Of a stretch of 21,429 bases of DNA, positions 1-7,335 are shown piece by piece (position 1 is the first letter of the stretch; the number at the start of each line of letters is the position of its first letter). The notes under the pieces are model-generated. The model had not been told where the DNA came from and searched no databases. It saw only the letters and a list, made by a program, of their open reading frames with translations. The DNA comes from an uncultured Oscillospiraceae bacterium (GTDB taxonomy: Bacteria > Bacillota > Clostridia > Oscillospirales > Oscillospiraceae): NCBI GenBank assembly GCA_900751035.1, contig CAADSF010000046.1, positions 1 through 21,429 of the forward strand, given 5' to 3'. Made by a program: the position numbers and the translations under genes.

Positions 1-90
1 GTTAAATCTTCGTGATATTTCCCACAGAATCTTAAATCCAAATCAATTCCCGGTTAAGCCGCCGCCAGTCCGGCGAATCCGCACGCACCC

Positions 91-140
91 AAAGCCTTCC
101 ACGCCGGGGAAGGTGGCCCGAAGGGGCGGATGGGGGGCGG
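91..140. repeat. GC-rich intergenic palindromic repeat fragment
   Basis: An imperfect hairpin (CCTTCC at 95-100 against GGAAGG at 107-112) is followed by a CCCGAAGGGGCGG stretch. The arrangement resembles short GC-rich palindromic repeats scattered between genes in Oscillospirales genomes. A second degenerate piece of similar style lies around 220-255. Neither shows coding character. The family assignment is from memory of such genomes, not from a search. Confidence 0.4.
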
Positions 141-262
141 GGAGCAGTACCGAATTGCTGAAAATGCCAGACAAAACACCGCTGCCCGCCCACATCAGTC
201 TGCTCCGCTTTGCTCCGCAGACAGCTTCTCCGAGGGGAAGCCAGGGGGCGCTCCCGCGCCAG

Positions 263-370
263 TTGTAGGGGCGGACGACTCTGTCCGCCCGCAGAATGCA
301 CCGTTTTTACGGAAATCTGCGGCGAATTCGTAACTTCCTCACGGGCCGACAGAGTCGTCGGCCCCTACAA
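263..370. repeat. Nested inverted repeat (hairpins within a long hairpin)
   Basis: Two 28-bp arms (263-290 and 343-370) are inverted copies that differ at two positions and are separated by 52 bp. Each arm is also a perfect 8-bp hairpin by itself: GGGCGGAC/GTCCGCCC on the left and GGGCCGAC/GTCGGCCC on the right. The two differences between the arms fall on the two sides of the small stem and preserve its pairing. This suggests selection on structure, as in a mobile palindromic element or an RNA-forming repeat. The open frame running through it has no ribosome site and is taken as spurious. Confidence 0.65.
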
Positions 371-482
371 ACCGCCCACACCCCAAAATCCCGCAATACT
401 ATATAAATATATAGAAAGCACACCACCGCCCACCCTGAAAAGTTTTTTCTCCAAATTCCCCATAAATAAAGCAGCCAGCATC
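371..482. other. AT-richer upstream region without gene
   Basis: This is non-coding sequence with A/T tracts upstream of the cohesin-operon promoter. No convincing gene, RNA or second promoter was found. Together with the repeats before it, this makes 1-573 gene-free. Confidence 0.5.
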
Positions 483-511
483 TTGCAATTGCGGCACAGT
501 TCGTATATAAT
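483..511 (+). promoter_or_regulatory. Promoter of the cohesin-dockerin-SLH operon
   Basis: TTGCAA (483-488) and TATAAT (506-511) are separated by 17 bp, a near-consensus vegetative promoter. Transcription would start near 518, giving a leader of about 85 nt before the start at 604. It is the only strong promoter seen ahead of the three surface-protein genes, which are otherwise nearly contiguous. Confidence 0.75.
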
Positions 512-603
512 TATGCTACAGATACTAGGGGTAGTGCAGACTTCTGTAAGCTCCTGCTGCAATCTTACCCCGATTGGACCGGGACAAGGGAGGAATGCGA
601 AGA

Positions 604-1800
604 ATGAAACGCAACCGAATATTGGCCATTGGAATCGCGCTGCTGCTGGCGGTGCAGCTTCTGGTGCCGCTTGCCTGTGCCGCGGGCGCTACGCTCAGGC
701 TCACAGCCCCGGACAAGCTGCCGGACGTCGGACAGACCTTTACCGTCACGGCGGAGCTGACCGGCAACACGGGGTTTGCCGCCGTGCAGCTCAAGCTTGG
801 CTACGACGATTCTGTTGTCGAATGCACCGGCGTTGAAAACGGCGCGCTTGTTGCCAGTATGCTCTCTGCGAGCAACCCGCGCGCAACGCGCGGCAGCGTC
901 GGCGCAATTCTCGCAGCGGCGACCACCAGCGCCGTCAAGACCGACGGCAGCCTCGTCGAGTTTACCTTCCGCGTCAAGGCGGCGGGCGACGCGAAGCTCA
1001 CGCTTGCCGAAGCGCTCCTTGCGGACATGGATGGAAAGGCGATGCCGCTTTCCTATTCGCTCCCGGCGCTGATTGCGCAGGGCGTCTCCGACAGCAGCAC
1101 CGGCTCCGGCTCCACCGGCGAAACGCCGGGCGCGGACGATAAGAAGTCTGACGATGATAAGAAATCCGAAGACGATAAAAAGTCCGAAGAGGAGCAGCCC
1201 GCAGACGCTGCGCAGGAAGAAGTCAGAACCGGCTCCTTCCGCGACGTGACCAGCGCGCACTGGGCCTTTGCCTCGGTTGAGCGGGCGGCGGAACTGGGCC
1301 TCGTCACCGGCTATTCCAACGGTACCTTCCGTCCCGATACCGCCGTGACCCGCGCACAGTTCGTCCTCATGCTCTGGCGTATGTGCGGCAAGCCCGCCGC
1401 GGCCAAAGCGGCCTCCTTTGCCGACGCAAGCGCGGACTGGTATCAGGACGCGCTGAGCTGGGCCGTGGAAAACGGCTATGTCAACGGCCTGTCCGATACC
1501 CGCTTCGGCCCCGACGCCCCCATCACGCGCCAGCAGGCGACGGCCATCCTCTTCCGCCTGAACGGCGGGCAGGGCGGCGCGGAGCTGACGCTGACCGGCA
1601 TTTATGAGCAGACCTTCACCGACAGCGGCGCCATCGCCTCTTGGGCGAAGGACGCGACCTGGTGGGCGGTCTACCACGAGCTTGTTTCCGGCGTCGGCGG
1701 CAGCCGCATCGCGCCGGAGGCCAACGCATCCCGCGCACAGATCGCAGCAATCCTGCTGCGGTATGCAGATAAATTTATGACAATGGAGGAGGCGGCATGA
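604..1800 (+). CDS. Cohesin-like/SLH cell-surface anchoring protein
   Basis: A secreted 398-residue protein predicted to sit on the cell wall and hold a dockerin partner. Residues 1-27 form a signal peptide. Residues about 29-157 form a beta-rich domain with cohesin-like pattern (alternating hydrophobic strands, a GYDDSVVE strand, FTFRVKAAG near the end). Residues 158-208 are an acidic Lys/Asp/Glu linker. Three SLH domains follow at about 210-262, 269-320 and 336-390, with TRAQ, TRQQ and SRAQ at the usual TRAE wall-polymer-binding position. The start at 604 is chosen because GGGAGG at 588-593 precedes it by 10 nt and the signal peptide begins there; ATG 595 is too close to that site and TTG 574 has no site. 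The stop overlaps the next start (ATGA). The order cohesin-linker-SLH matches cellulosome anchoring scaffoldins such as SdbA. Cohesin identity rests on pattern, so a related carbohydrate-binding fold remains possible. Confidence 0.85.
   Translation: MKRNRILAIGIALLLAVQLLVPLACAAGATLRLTAPDKLPDVGQTFTVTAELTGNTGFAAVQLKLGYDDSVVECTGVENGALVASMLSASNPRATRGSVGAILAAATTSAVKTDGSLVEFTFRVKAAGDAKLTLAEALLADMDGKAMPLSYSLPALIAQGVSDSSTGSGSTGETPGADDKKSDDDKKSEDDKKSEEEQPADAAQEEVRTGSFRDVTSAHWAFASVERAAELGLVTGYSNGTFRPDTAVTRAQFVLMLWRMCGKPAAAKAASFADASADWYQDALSWAVENGYVNGLSDTRFGPDAPITRQQATAILFRLNGGQGGAELTLTGIYEQTFTDSGAIASWAKDATWWAVYHELVSGVGGSRIAPEANASRAQIAAILLRYADKFMTMEEAA
1135..1199 (+). repeat. Short tandem repeat coding the acidic linker
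   Basis: An 18-21-nt unit encoding the motif D-D-K-K-S with acidic variants is repeated about three times between the cohesin-like and SLH domains. It encodes a charged flexible spacer. Such units can change copy number by slippage. Confidence 0.6.
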
Positions 1801-2426
1801 AAAGAAGAATCCTTGCGCTGCTGCTCGCAGTGCTGACGCTGACAATGCTTACCGCAGCTGCGTTTGCGGCAGACGCGACCGAAGCGGGCGCGTATTTCAT
1901 CAGAACCGAAGCGGGCTATACACTGACAGTAGAGGATGCGGCCTCCGACGGCGGCTTCTATAAGGGAGCCAGCAAGTTCAAGCTGTCCTGCGAAAATCTG
2001 CCCGGCCGGTATTCGCTTGTCTTCCTGATCAATGTGGATACGGCACAGACTACTACGGTCGTTCCGACCGAAAACAATCTGTATTATATCGACCAGAAAG
2101 ATGTCTCGACGAAGACCGAGTTCGAACTGGTTCCCAAGCAAATGACTGCGGGTGTTTATAACATCTATGTCAGCACCGACGGCATGAGTCTTAAAAAGGT
2201 TGGCTCGTTCCGCTACGGCGAGAAGTCTGCGAAAATGCTGGGTGATGTGAGCGGAGACGAGAAAATCACCACGGTCGACGCAATTATGATATTGGAGTAT
2301 TACGCTCAGCTCAGAGACCTTGATTTGAGCATTGCTGATGTAAACTTTGACAGCAAAATCACCACGGTTGATGCGATAAGGGTTCTTCAGCACTATGCCC
2401 AATTGATTACATCGTTCTACGAATAA
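1797..2426 (+). CDS. Secreted dockerin-containing protein
   Basis: A 209-residue exported protein likely to dock onto the cohesin-like domain(s) encoded beside it. Residues 1-24 are a signal peptide ending AAAFA. Residues about 28-142 form a beta-rich domain that I do not recognise; it resembles no glycosidase. Residues 147-209 are a type I-like dockerin with two calcium-binding repeats: D150, S152, D154, D161 and, 31 residues later, D181, N183, D185, D192. Each is followed by a helix containing YYAQL or HYAQL. The recognition pair at repeat positions 10-11 is Thr-Val in both repeats, so the two faces are symmetric. GGAGGAGG at 1785-1792 precedes ATG 1797 by 4 nt, and the gene overlaps the upstream stop by 4 bp, indicating translational coupling. 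The partner assignment is inferred from adjacency. Confidence 0.85.
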   Translation: MKRRILALLLAVLTLTMLTAAAFAADATEAGAYFIRTEAGYTLTVEDAASDGGFYKGASKFKLSCENLPGRYSLVFLINVDTAQTTTVVPTENNLYYIDQKDVSTKTEFELVPKQMTAGVYNIYVSTDGMSLKKVGSFRYGEKSAKMLGDVSGDEKITTVDAIMILEYYAQLRDLDLSIADVNFDSKITTVDAIRVLQHYAQLITSFYE

Positions 2427-2441
2427 AGTGAGGATGGAAGT

Positions 2442-5400
2442 ATGAAAAGAAAAATTTCACTGATTCTGGTTGTGGCGCTTTTGGCGTCGCTACTGGTTTT
2501 GCCTGTTTCGGCGGAAACCACAGCGGGCTTTAAAATGAGCGTCGTACACTTCGAAGAAGACACAGCCAGAGCTGATATTATTGAGGGTAATGAAGCCACA
2601 ACTGTCAAAAATGGCGATTTGATTGCACTAAGGCTTGAGTATCAGAATGATGCGACACCCAGATGGGTAAAAGGCTATGGCGCAACGATTCTGTTCAATT
2701 CGGCCGCATTGGAATTGTACACCTTTATGGGCGGAAGAACTGGTAAAACGGTCGTTGGCCCGGCTGTTGGTGCGTGGGGTACGCCGATTACGAACGCAAA
2801 TGCAGAGGCTGGCTCAGTTTTCATTACTGAAGCCACTACAGAAGGCTTTGAGTTAGATGCAAATGAGAAAGTTTCACTTGCATGGGTACTTTTTAAAGTA
2901 CGCGAAGAAGCGGAATCTGGCAATATCTCGTTCTCCATCGATGTGAACGGCAAAAATTCAGTTGCAGGTTCGCTGACTAAAGATGGTGATCCCGTTGACT
3001 TTGAGGGGATGAACTTCGGCGCTTCGAAAGGCGTTACTGTTGACGGCGCAGCCCCCACCATCGATTCCGTCAAAGTTGACCCTGAATCGGCTGAGTATGC
3101 CAGCGGCGATGTTCTCAACCTGAGCGCAACGTCCAAGGCCGGCAGCAACATTACCAGCCTTGTGACATTCGCGGTAACGGATGAAGCGGGCAGCCCTGCA
3201 ACCGGCTTCACGCTTGATGCAGAGAATGCGACCCTGACCGTCAATGAGACGGAGCCCGCACCTGCCGGTACATACACCGTCAAGGCTTCCGCCAAGGAAG
3301 GCGAGAGTCGGGGTGAAGCAACTGCCTCCTTCAAGATCATCCCGAAGAAGATCACCGACCCCAAGGTGGCGATCACCGGCTTTGCCAAGGGAAATGATAT
3401 CCACTGGGATTTGAAGATTGAGCCGAAGGACACAGCTGGCCTGATCAGCAATGGTGTCAATTGCTACGAAGGTCCGGAAGTCACGGATAAGCCCACCAAT
3501 AGCGGTAAGTTTAAGCCTGATATGACCTACACCCTTGCAATCACGCTGAATGCAATGGAAAACTACGAACTCGGTGAAGGCACTCTGACTTATACGATCA
3601 ATGGCGGCGAAGAAATCACAACGCCGATCGTAGAGAAGAACGACTTCCAAACCCCGTATTATCAGGCCGTCGTGATCGCCACGACTGAGGGCCTGGATTC
3701 CCCGACACTCGAACTGGACGAGCTTAACGCCGTCTACGACGACCTGCTCGCCGATCTCACTCCGACCGGCAAAGCAACCTTTAACGGCCAGAATGTCGCG
3801 GGCAGATTTGCATGGTCGACTGAATACGGTACAGACACCAAGGTCGGCGATGCTGGCGAAAATAAATTCAATGTAGTCTTCACGCCCACCGAGTCGGAAG
3901 TCTACGCCGCTGTCAACGGCACTGTCACCGTGACTGTCGCACCGAAGGAAATCGAGTTCAAGAAGGACGACTACGCATGGCAGTCGATTAATCCGGATGA
4001 CACGTACACAGTCGATAGCTATGGCAGAATGCGCTTCCAGTACGACGGTAAAAAGCACGGCATCGAGCCGATCTGCAAGAACGAAGACATCCGCGAACTT
4101 GTAGAGTTCGAATATGTGACCCCGTACACGACCAACAAGAGCATCAATGTCACGGGTGCTACGGTAAAGGCGCGGGTTCTGTTAAAGAACGACAATTACA
4201 AGTTCGATAAAGAAAGCACGATAATCAATGACGGTGAGTGGAGTGTGGACCCCATTGTCATTGGGTATGCTGGCGAATACACATATTCTGTGGACGTCTG
4301 CTACACAACGTCCAAGGTGGATATTCCGCTCAGCGCATTTGAACTGCCTGAGAACGTCCTCAATGATACGAACAACAAGTACTTGATGAGAACCGACGCT
4401 CTTGTCGCAGGTGATGGCGATGTCATCTCCGGTACGCCGACATCCTTTAACGAGGCCACGCGCACATTGACGCTGAACCTCAAGAACAGCCTGACGAAGG
4501 CGGACGCAAACAAGACCGCATCCGTCACGCTCGGCCTGAAGGTCAACAACTACGAGACGACCAATACAGGCGTAGCGGGCATCGCAGGCGGAGAGAAAAA
4601 CCTCTTCATCCTGAAGTTGAACGTCAAGATCATCGAAAAGGACGATGCTGGTCTGGAAATCACCAGAAAACCTGTCAGCATGGTCTATGGCGAGACAGTT
4701 GAGCGCGACAGCACGACCGGCTGGTATTTTGAGGCCAGCAATCCGGGCGAAGCTGGCACGTATACTGTGACCTCGTCGAACGACAGCGTTGTTGCCTGCG
4801 GCGAAGACTACCGTCTGGAAGCAAAGGGCGTAGGCACCGCAAACATCACCGTCAAATACGAATCCGATACCACCATCGACGAAAAGACGTTCACAATCAC
4901 AGTCACCCCCAAGGGCCTGACCGCCAACGTTTCGCACGCCCCCATCACTTACGGCGATGAGGCTCCGGCCGACGGTTACACCGTCACCTTTAGCGGTCTT
5001 CTGACCGGCGATGAAATCACGGATTACACCGTTGGCACGGAGTATGCGCAGGGCAAACCTGCTGGTACCTACAAGCTTACCTGCGTGCTTGGTGATTCCA
5101 TCAAGAATTATACGCTTGCAGCCAAGGACGTCACCGGCGAACTTGTTGTCAACAAGAAAGAGCTGACGGGCAAGGAAGTAACGGTCACAGTTTCGAATGA
5201 AAACCTGACCTATGATGGCAGCAAAAAGGAACCGGCCGTTGAAGTGAAATACGGCGAGACTCCTCTGGACGCCGCTGACTACACGGTTTCCTATTCGAAC
5301 AACGTCAACGCTGGCGTGGACACTGCAAGCGTCACTGTCACCAGCAATGATAGTAGCAGCTACAAGTTCACGGCTACCAAGAACTTCACCATCGCGCAGG

Positions 5401-7010
5401 CCCCGATTTCCGGCGCTGTGATTGATGACATTGCCGACGTGACCTACAACACCAAGGCCCATACCCCCGAAGTGATTGTCACGTTTAACGGCACCACGCT
5501 CAAGGCTGGCGAGGATTACGAGGTCGCGTACGACAAAAACATCAATGCCGGTACCGCCGCCGTTACCGTCACCGCCAAGGAAAACAGCAACTTCACCGGC
5601 ATGAAGACCACGACCTTTGAGATTAAGAAGGCCAACCTGACCCTGAGCCCCTACACCATCTCCAAACTCTGCACCGAGACTGAGGTGACGACTGAGACGC
5701 TTCCGTCCAACTTCTTCCTTGCTGGCGAGCAGGAAACCGGCTTCTCCATCGCGCTCAAAGCAACTGAGAACGTAGACGATATCTTCGCGAAAGATGGAAC
5801 GCCCGCAGTTGTCGAAGGCGAGAACAAGATCACCTTCCGGCTGAAGGAAGTGGACGGCGAAGCGACCTACACCGTTACGGTCACGCCGACGTCCGGCAAC
5901 TACAATGCCGGCAGCTATAAGCTGACGATCTCGGCCTATGCTAAATCCAACATCTCCGGCAGCATCAGCTTCCCGGACGGCTCCGCTGTCTACACCGGCA
6001 CTGGCCTCAAGTATGAGAACGCGACCGTTTCCGGCTATTCCGGAACCCTGCACTACGGCTACACGCCAGACGCCTCGACCGGCGCATTGCTTGACGCCTC
6101 CGGTCTCCCGCTGACCGTCGGCTCCTACACCGTCAGCGCGACCATCTCCACCTCCAGCGTCTACGGCTACAAGACCGCGACCTTCACCATCACCAAGGCG
6201 ACCCCGACCGGCACGCCCGGCTACACGAAGGTCGAGGAAAGAGGCAAGACCCTTGCCGATGCCGAGCTCACCGTCGGCACCATCCGCCCGGCTGGTACCA
6301 TCGCATGGAATCTGCCCGAAACGACCGTTCTTGAGGACGGCAAGGCATATGCGTGGACCTTCAACCCGAACGACACGCACAACTACACCATCCTCACCGG
6401 CACGCTCATCCCCTATGTCGACAACGGCATGGATTACATCCCCGGCGTGGTCGGCGGCAATACGGGCAGCACCGGCAGCTTCACCTTCCGCGATGTGAGC
6501 CGCTACGATTACTATTACGACGCTGTCAAGTGGGCCGCAGAAAACGGCATTGCTTCCGGCACGAGCCGCTACAGCTTCTCGCCCAATGCCATCTGCACCC
6601 GCGCACAGACCCTGACCTTCCTCTGGCGTGCAGCCGGTTCCCCGCTGGTCAGATACCGTGTCTGCCCGTTCACGGATGTGAAGCCCACCGACTACTATTA
6701 CAATGCAGTCCTCTGGGCTGTTGAGCAGGGCATCACCACCGGCCTCAACGCCACCACCTTCGGGCCCGATGTGACGGTCGACCGCGGCCAGGTCGCGACG
6801 TTCCTCTACCGCGTCGCCTCCGCCTCCGCACCCGCCACGTTCAACCCCTTCACGGATGTCAAGTCCACGGCGTACAACTACAACGCCATCCTCTGGGCCT
6901 ATGACAACCGCATCACCACCGGCACCAGCGACACGACCTTCAGCCCGGACGCCTACTGCACCCGCGCCCAGATCGTGACCTTCCTGTACAGATACTATCA
7001 GGGTCGCTGA
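2442..7010 (+). CDS. Giant SLH surface protein with cohesin-like and MBG/Ig-like domains
   Basis: A 1522-residue exported protein. Residues 1-25 are a signal peptide (VSA-E). Residues about 30-200 look cohesin-like: an early GDLIALRLEY strand, a YGATILFNSAALELYTF strand, and a late SLAWVLFKVREE strand. About 204-302 is an Ig/cadherin-like module, followed by poorly conserved beta modules. About 825-1065 holds tandem MBG/YDG-type modules, with repeated YGD/YDG, YTVSYSNNVNAG and YEVAYDKNINAG motifs. Residues about 1346-1522 hold three SLH domains with CTRAQ, DRGQ and CTRAQ motifs. It begins 15 bp after the dockerin stop behind GTGAGGA, so it is probably cotranscribed. A structural or adhesive S-layer-associated role that can also recruit the dockerin protein is inferred; no catalytic motif was seen. 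By eye, the first several hundred bases are richer in A+T than the SLH end, suggesting domain shuffling. Confidence 0.85.
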   Translation: MKRKISLILVVALLASLLVLPVSAETTAGFKMSVVHFEEDTARADIIEGNEATTVKNGDLIALRLEYQNDATPRWVKGYGATILFNSAALELYTFMGGRTGKTVVGPAVGAWGTPITNANAEAGSVFITEATTEGFELDANEKVSLAWVLFKVREEAESGNISFSIDVNGKNSVAGSLTKDGDPVDFEGMNFGASKGVTVDGAAPTIDSVKVDPESAEYASGDVLNLSATSKAGSNITSLVTFAVTDEAGSPATGFTLDAENATLTVNETEPAPAGTYTVKASAKEGESRGEATASFKIIPKKITDPKVAITGFAKGNDIHWDLKIEPKDTAGLISNGVNCYEGPEVTDKPTNSGKFKPDMTYTLAITLNAMENYELGEGTLTYTINGGEEITTPIVEKNDFQTPYYQAVVIATTEGLDSPTLELDELNAVYDDLLADLTPTGKATFNGQNVAGRFAWSTEYGTDTKVGDAGENKFNVVFTPTESEVYAAVNGTVTVTVAPKEIEFKKDDYAWQSINPDDTYTVDSYGRMRFQYDGKKHGIEPICKNEDIRELVEFEYVTPYTTNKSINVTGATVKARVLLKNDNYKFDKESTIINDGEWSVDPIVIGYAGEYTYSVDVCYTTSKVDIPLSAFELPENVLNDTNNKYLMRTDALVAGDGDVISGTPTSFNEATRTLTLNLKNSLTKADANKTASVTLGLKVNNYETTNTGVAGIAGGEKNLFILKLNVKIIEKDDAGLEITRKPVSMVYGETVERDSTTGWYFEASNPGEAGTYTVTSSNDSVVACGEDYRLEAKGVGTANITVKYESDTTIDEKTFTITVTPKGLTANVSHAPITYGDEAPADGYTVTFSGLLTGDEITDYTVGTEYAQGKPAGTYKLTCVLGDSIKNYTLAAKDVTGELVVNKKELTGKEVTVTVSNENLTYDGSKKEPAVEVKYGETPLDAADYTVSYSNNVNAGVDTASVTVTSNDSSSYKFTATKNFTIAQAPISGAVIDDIADVTYNTKAHTPEVIVTFNGTTLKAGEDYEVAYDKNINAGTAAVTVTAKENSNFTGMKTTTFEIKKANLTLSPYTISKLCTETEVTTETLPSNFFLAGEQETGFSIALKATENVDDIFAKDGTPAVVEGENKITFRLKEVDGEATYTVTVTPTSGNYNAGSYKLTISAYAKSNISGSISFPDGSAVYTGTGLKYENATVSGYSGTLHYGYTPDASTGALLDASGLPLTVGSYTVSATISTSSVYGYKTATFTITKATPTGTPGYTKVEERGKTLADAELTVGTIRPAGTIAWNLPETTVLEDGKAYAWTFNPNDTHNYTILTGTLIPYVDNGMDYIPGVVGGNTGSTGSFTFRDVSRYDYYYDAVKWAAENGIASGTSRYSFSPNAICTRAQTLTFLWRAAGSPLVRYRVCPFTDVKPTDYYYNAVLWAVEQGITTGLNATTFGPDVTVDRGQVATFLYRVASASAPATFNPFTDVKSTAYNYNAILWAYDNRITTGTSDTTFSPDAYCTRAQIVTFLYRYYQGR

Positions 7011-7015
7011 AAATC

Positions 7016-7048
7016 AAAAGGCCGCTGCTCCGCGCAGCGGCCTTTTCT
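7016..7048 (+). terminator. Terminator of the surface-protein operon
   Basis: A perfect 13-bp stem (7016-7028 with 7034-7046, loop TCCGC) lies 5 bp after the stop of the giant SLH gene. Its A and T runs are built into the stem, so it may work in both directions. Confidence 0.9.
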
Positions 7049-7060
7049 ATGGAAACCCGG

Positions 7061-7088
7061 CGCCCCCTTGGCTCAAGGGGGCGTTTTT
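7061..7088 (+). terminator. Second terminator-like hairpin
   Basis: CGCCCCCTTG (7061-7070) and CAAGGGGGCG (7074-7083) pair perfectly around a 3-nt loop and are followed by five T residues. It lies just behind the first terminator. Its CCCCTTG/CAAGGGG form is also that of an intergenic repeat, so it may be a repeat co-opted as a back-up terminator. Confidence 0.75.
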
Positions 7089-7098
7089 GTATAGCGAA

Positions 7099-7121
7099 AA
7101 CCACTCGCTAAGCGAGTGGTT
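7099..7121. repeat. Perfect 23-bp palindrome
   Basis: Eleven bases, AACCACTCGCT, are followed by one A and their exact reverse complement. The palindrome has no T tract and lies in a gene-free stretch (7011-7335) after two terminators and before the kinase promoter. It is probably part of a dispersed intergenic element; a protein-binding role cannot be excluded. Confidence 0.6.
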
Positions 7122-7208
7122 CAAAAAAGCCTATGGCGAAGCGGAAAAAACCTGCTAAAAGTATTGGGGCTGCGGCAGCCGGATTTCTATTGTTTTTTGC
7201 CTCGGAGG

Positions 7209-7237
7209 TTGCAATTTGGGGGCATAACGGATAGAAT
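7209..7237 (+). promoter_or_regulatory. Promoter of the sugar-kinase gene
   Basis: TTGCAA (7209-7214) and TAGAAT (7232-7237) with 17-bp spacing. The predicted start of transcription near 7244 gives a leader of about 90 nt before the ATG at 7336. Confidence 0.65.
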
Positions 7238-7257
7238 AGAAGGAACGTCCTGTTTGC

Positions 7258-7297
7258 GTAACCGCTGACAGCCGCAGACGATTGAATCAGCGGTTAC
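7258..7297 (+). promoter_or_regulatory. Inverted repeat in the kinase leader
   Basis: GTAACCGCTGA (7258-7268) is exactly repeated in inverse as TCAGCGGTTAC (7287-7297) across an 18-nt loop. It lies just downstream of the predicted transcription start and upstream of the chosen ATG. It could be a repressor operator (for example sugar-responsive) or an mRNA hairpin. The symmetry is seen; the function is inferred. Confidence 0.5.
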
Positions 7298-7335
7298 CCA
7301 AGGGGCGCAGCAAAGAGAAAAGGTCAGATCAGGTT

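Noticed and set aside
210..836. 208-aa plus-strand open frame at the window start
   Set aside because: It runs through the palindromic repeats and into the cohesin gene in another frame, has no ribosome site, and its sequence is low-complexity.
565..1845. Long minus-strand open frame (426 aa) opposite the cohesin-SLH gene
   Set aside because: It is Arg/Ala/Gly-rich, recognisable as no family, and lies antisense to a gene with clear signal peptide and SLH domains. GC-rich codon bias produces such shadow frames.
4182..6380. 732-aa minus-strand open frame opposite the giant SLH gene
   Set aside because: Antisense to recognisable MBG and Ig-like repeats, without ribosome site or domain pattern; a codon-bias artefact.
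604..7010. Full cellulosome cluster
   Set aside because: No dockerin-bearing glycosidase or multi-cohesin scaffoldin is present, and the GH13 enzyme in the window is cytoplasmic and lacks a dockerin.
7258..7297. tRNA-like structure
   Set aside because: A single long stem is present, but there is no D-arm, anticodon arm or T-loop sequence.
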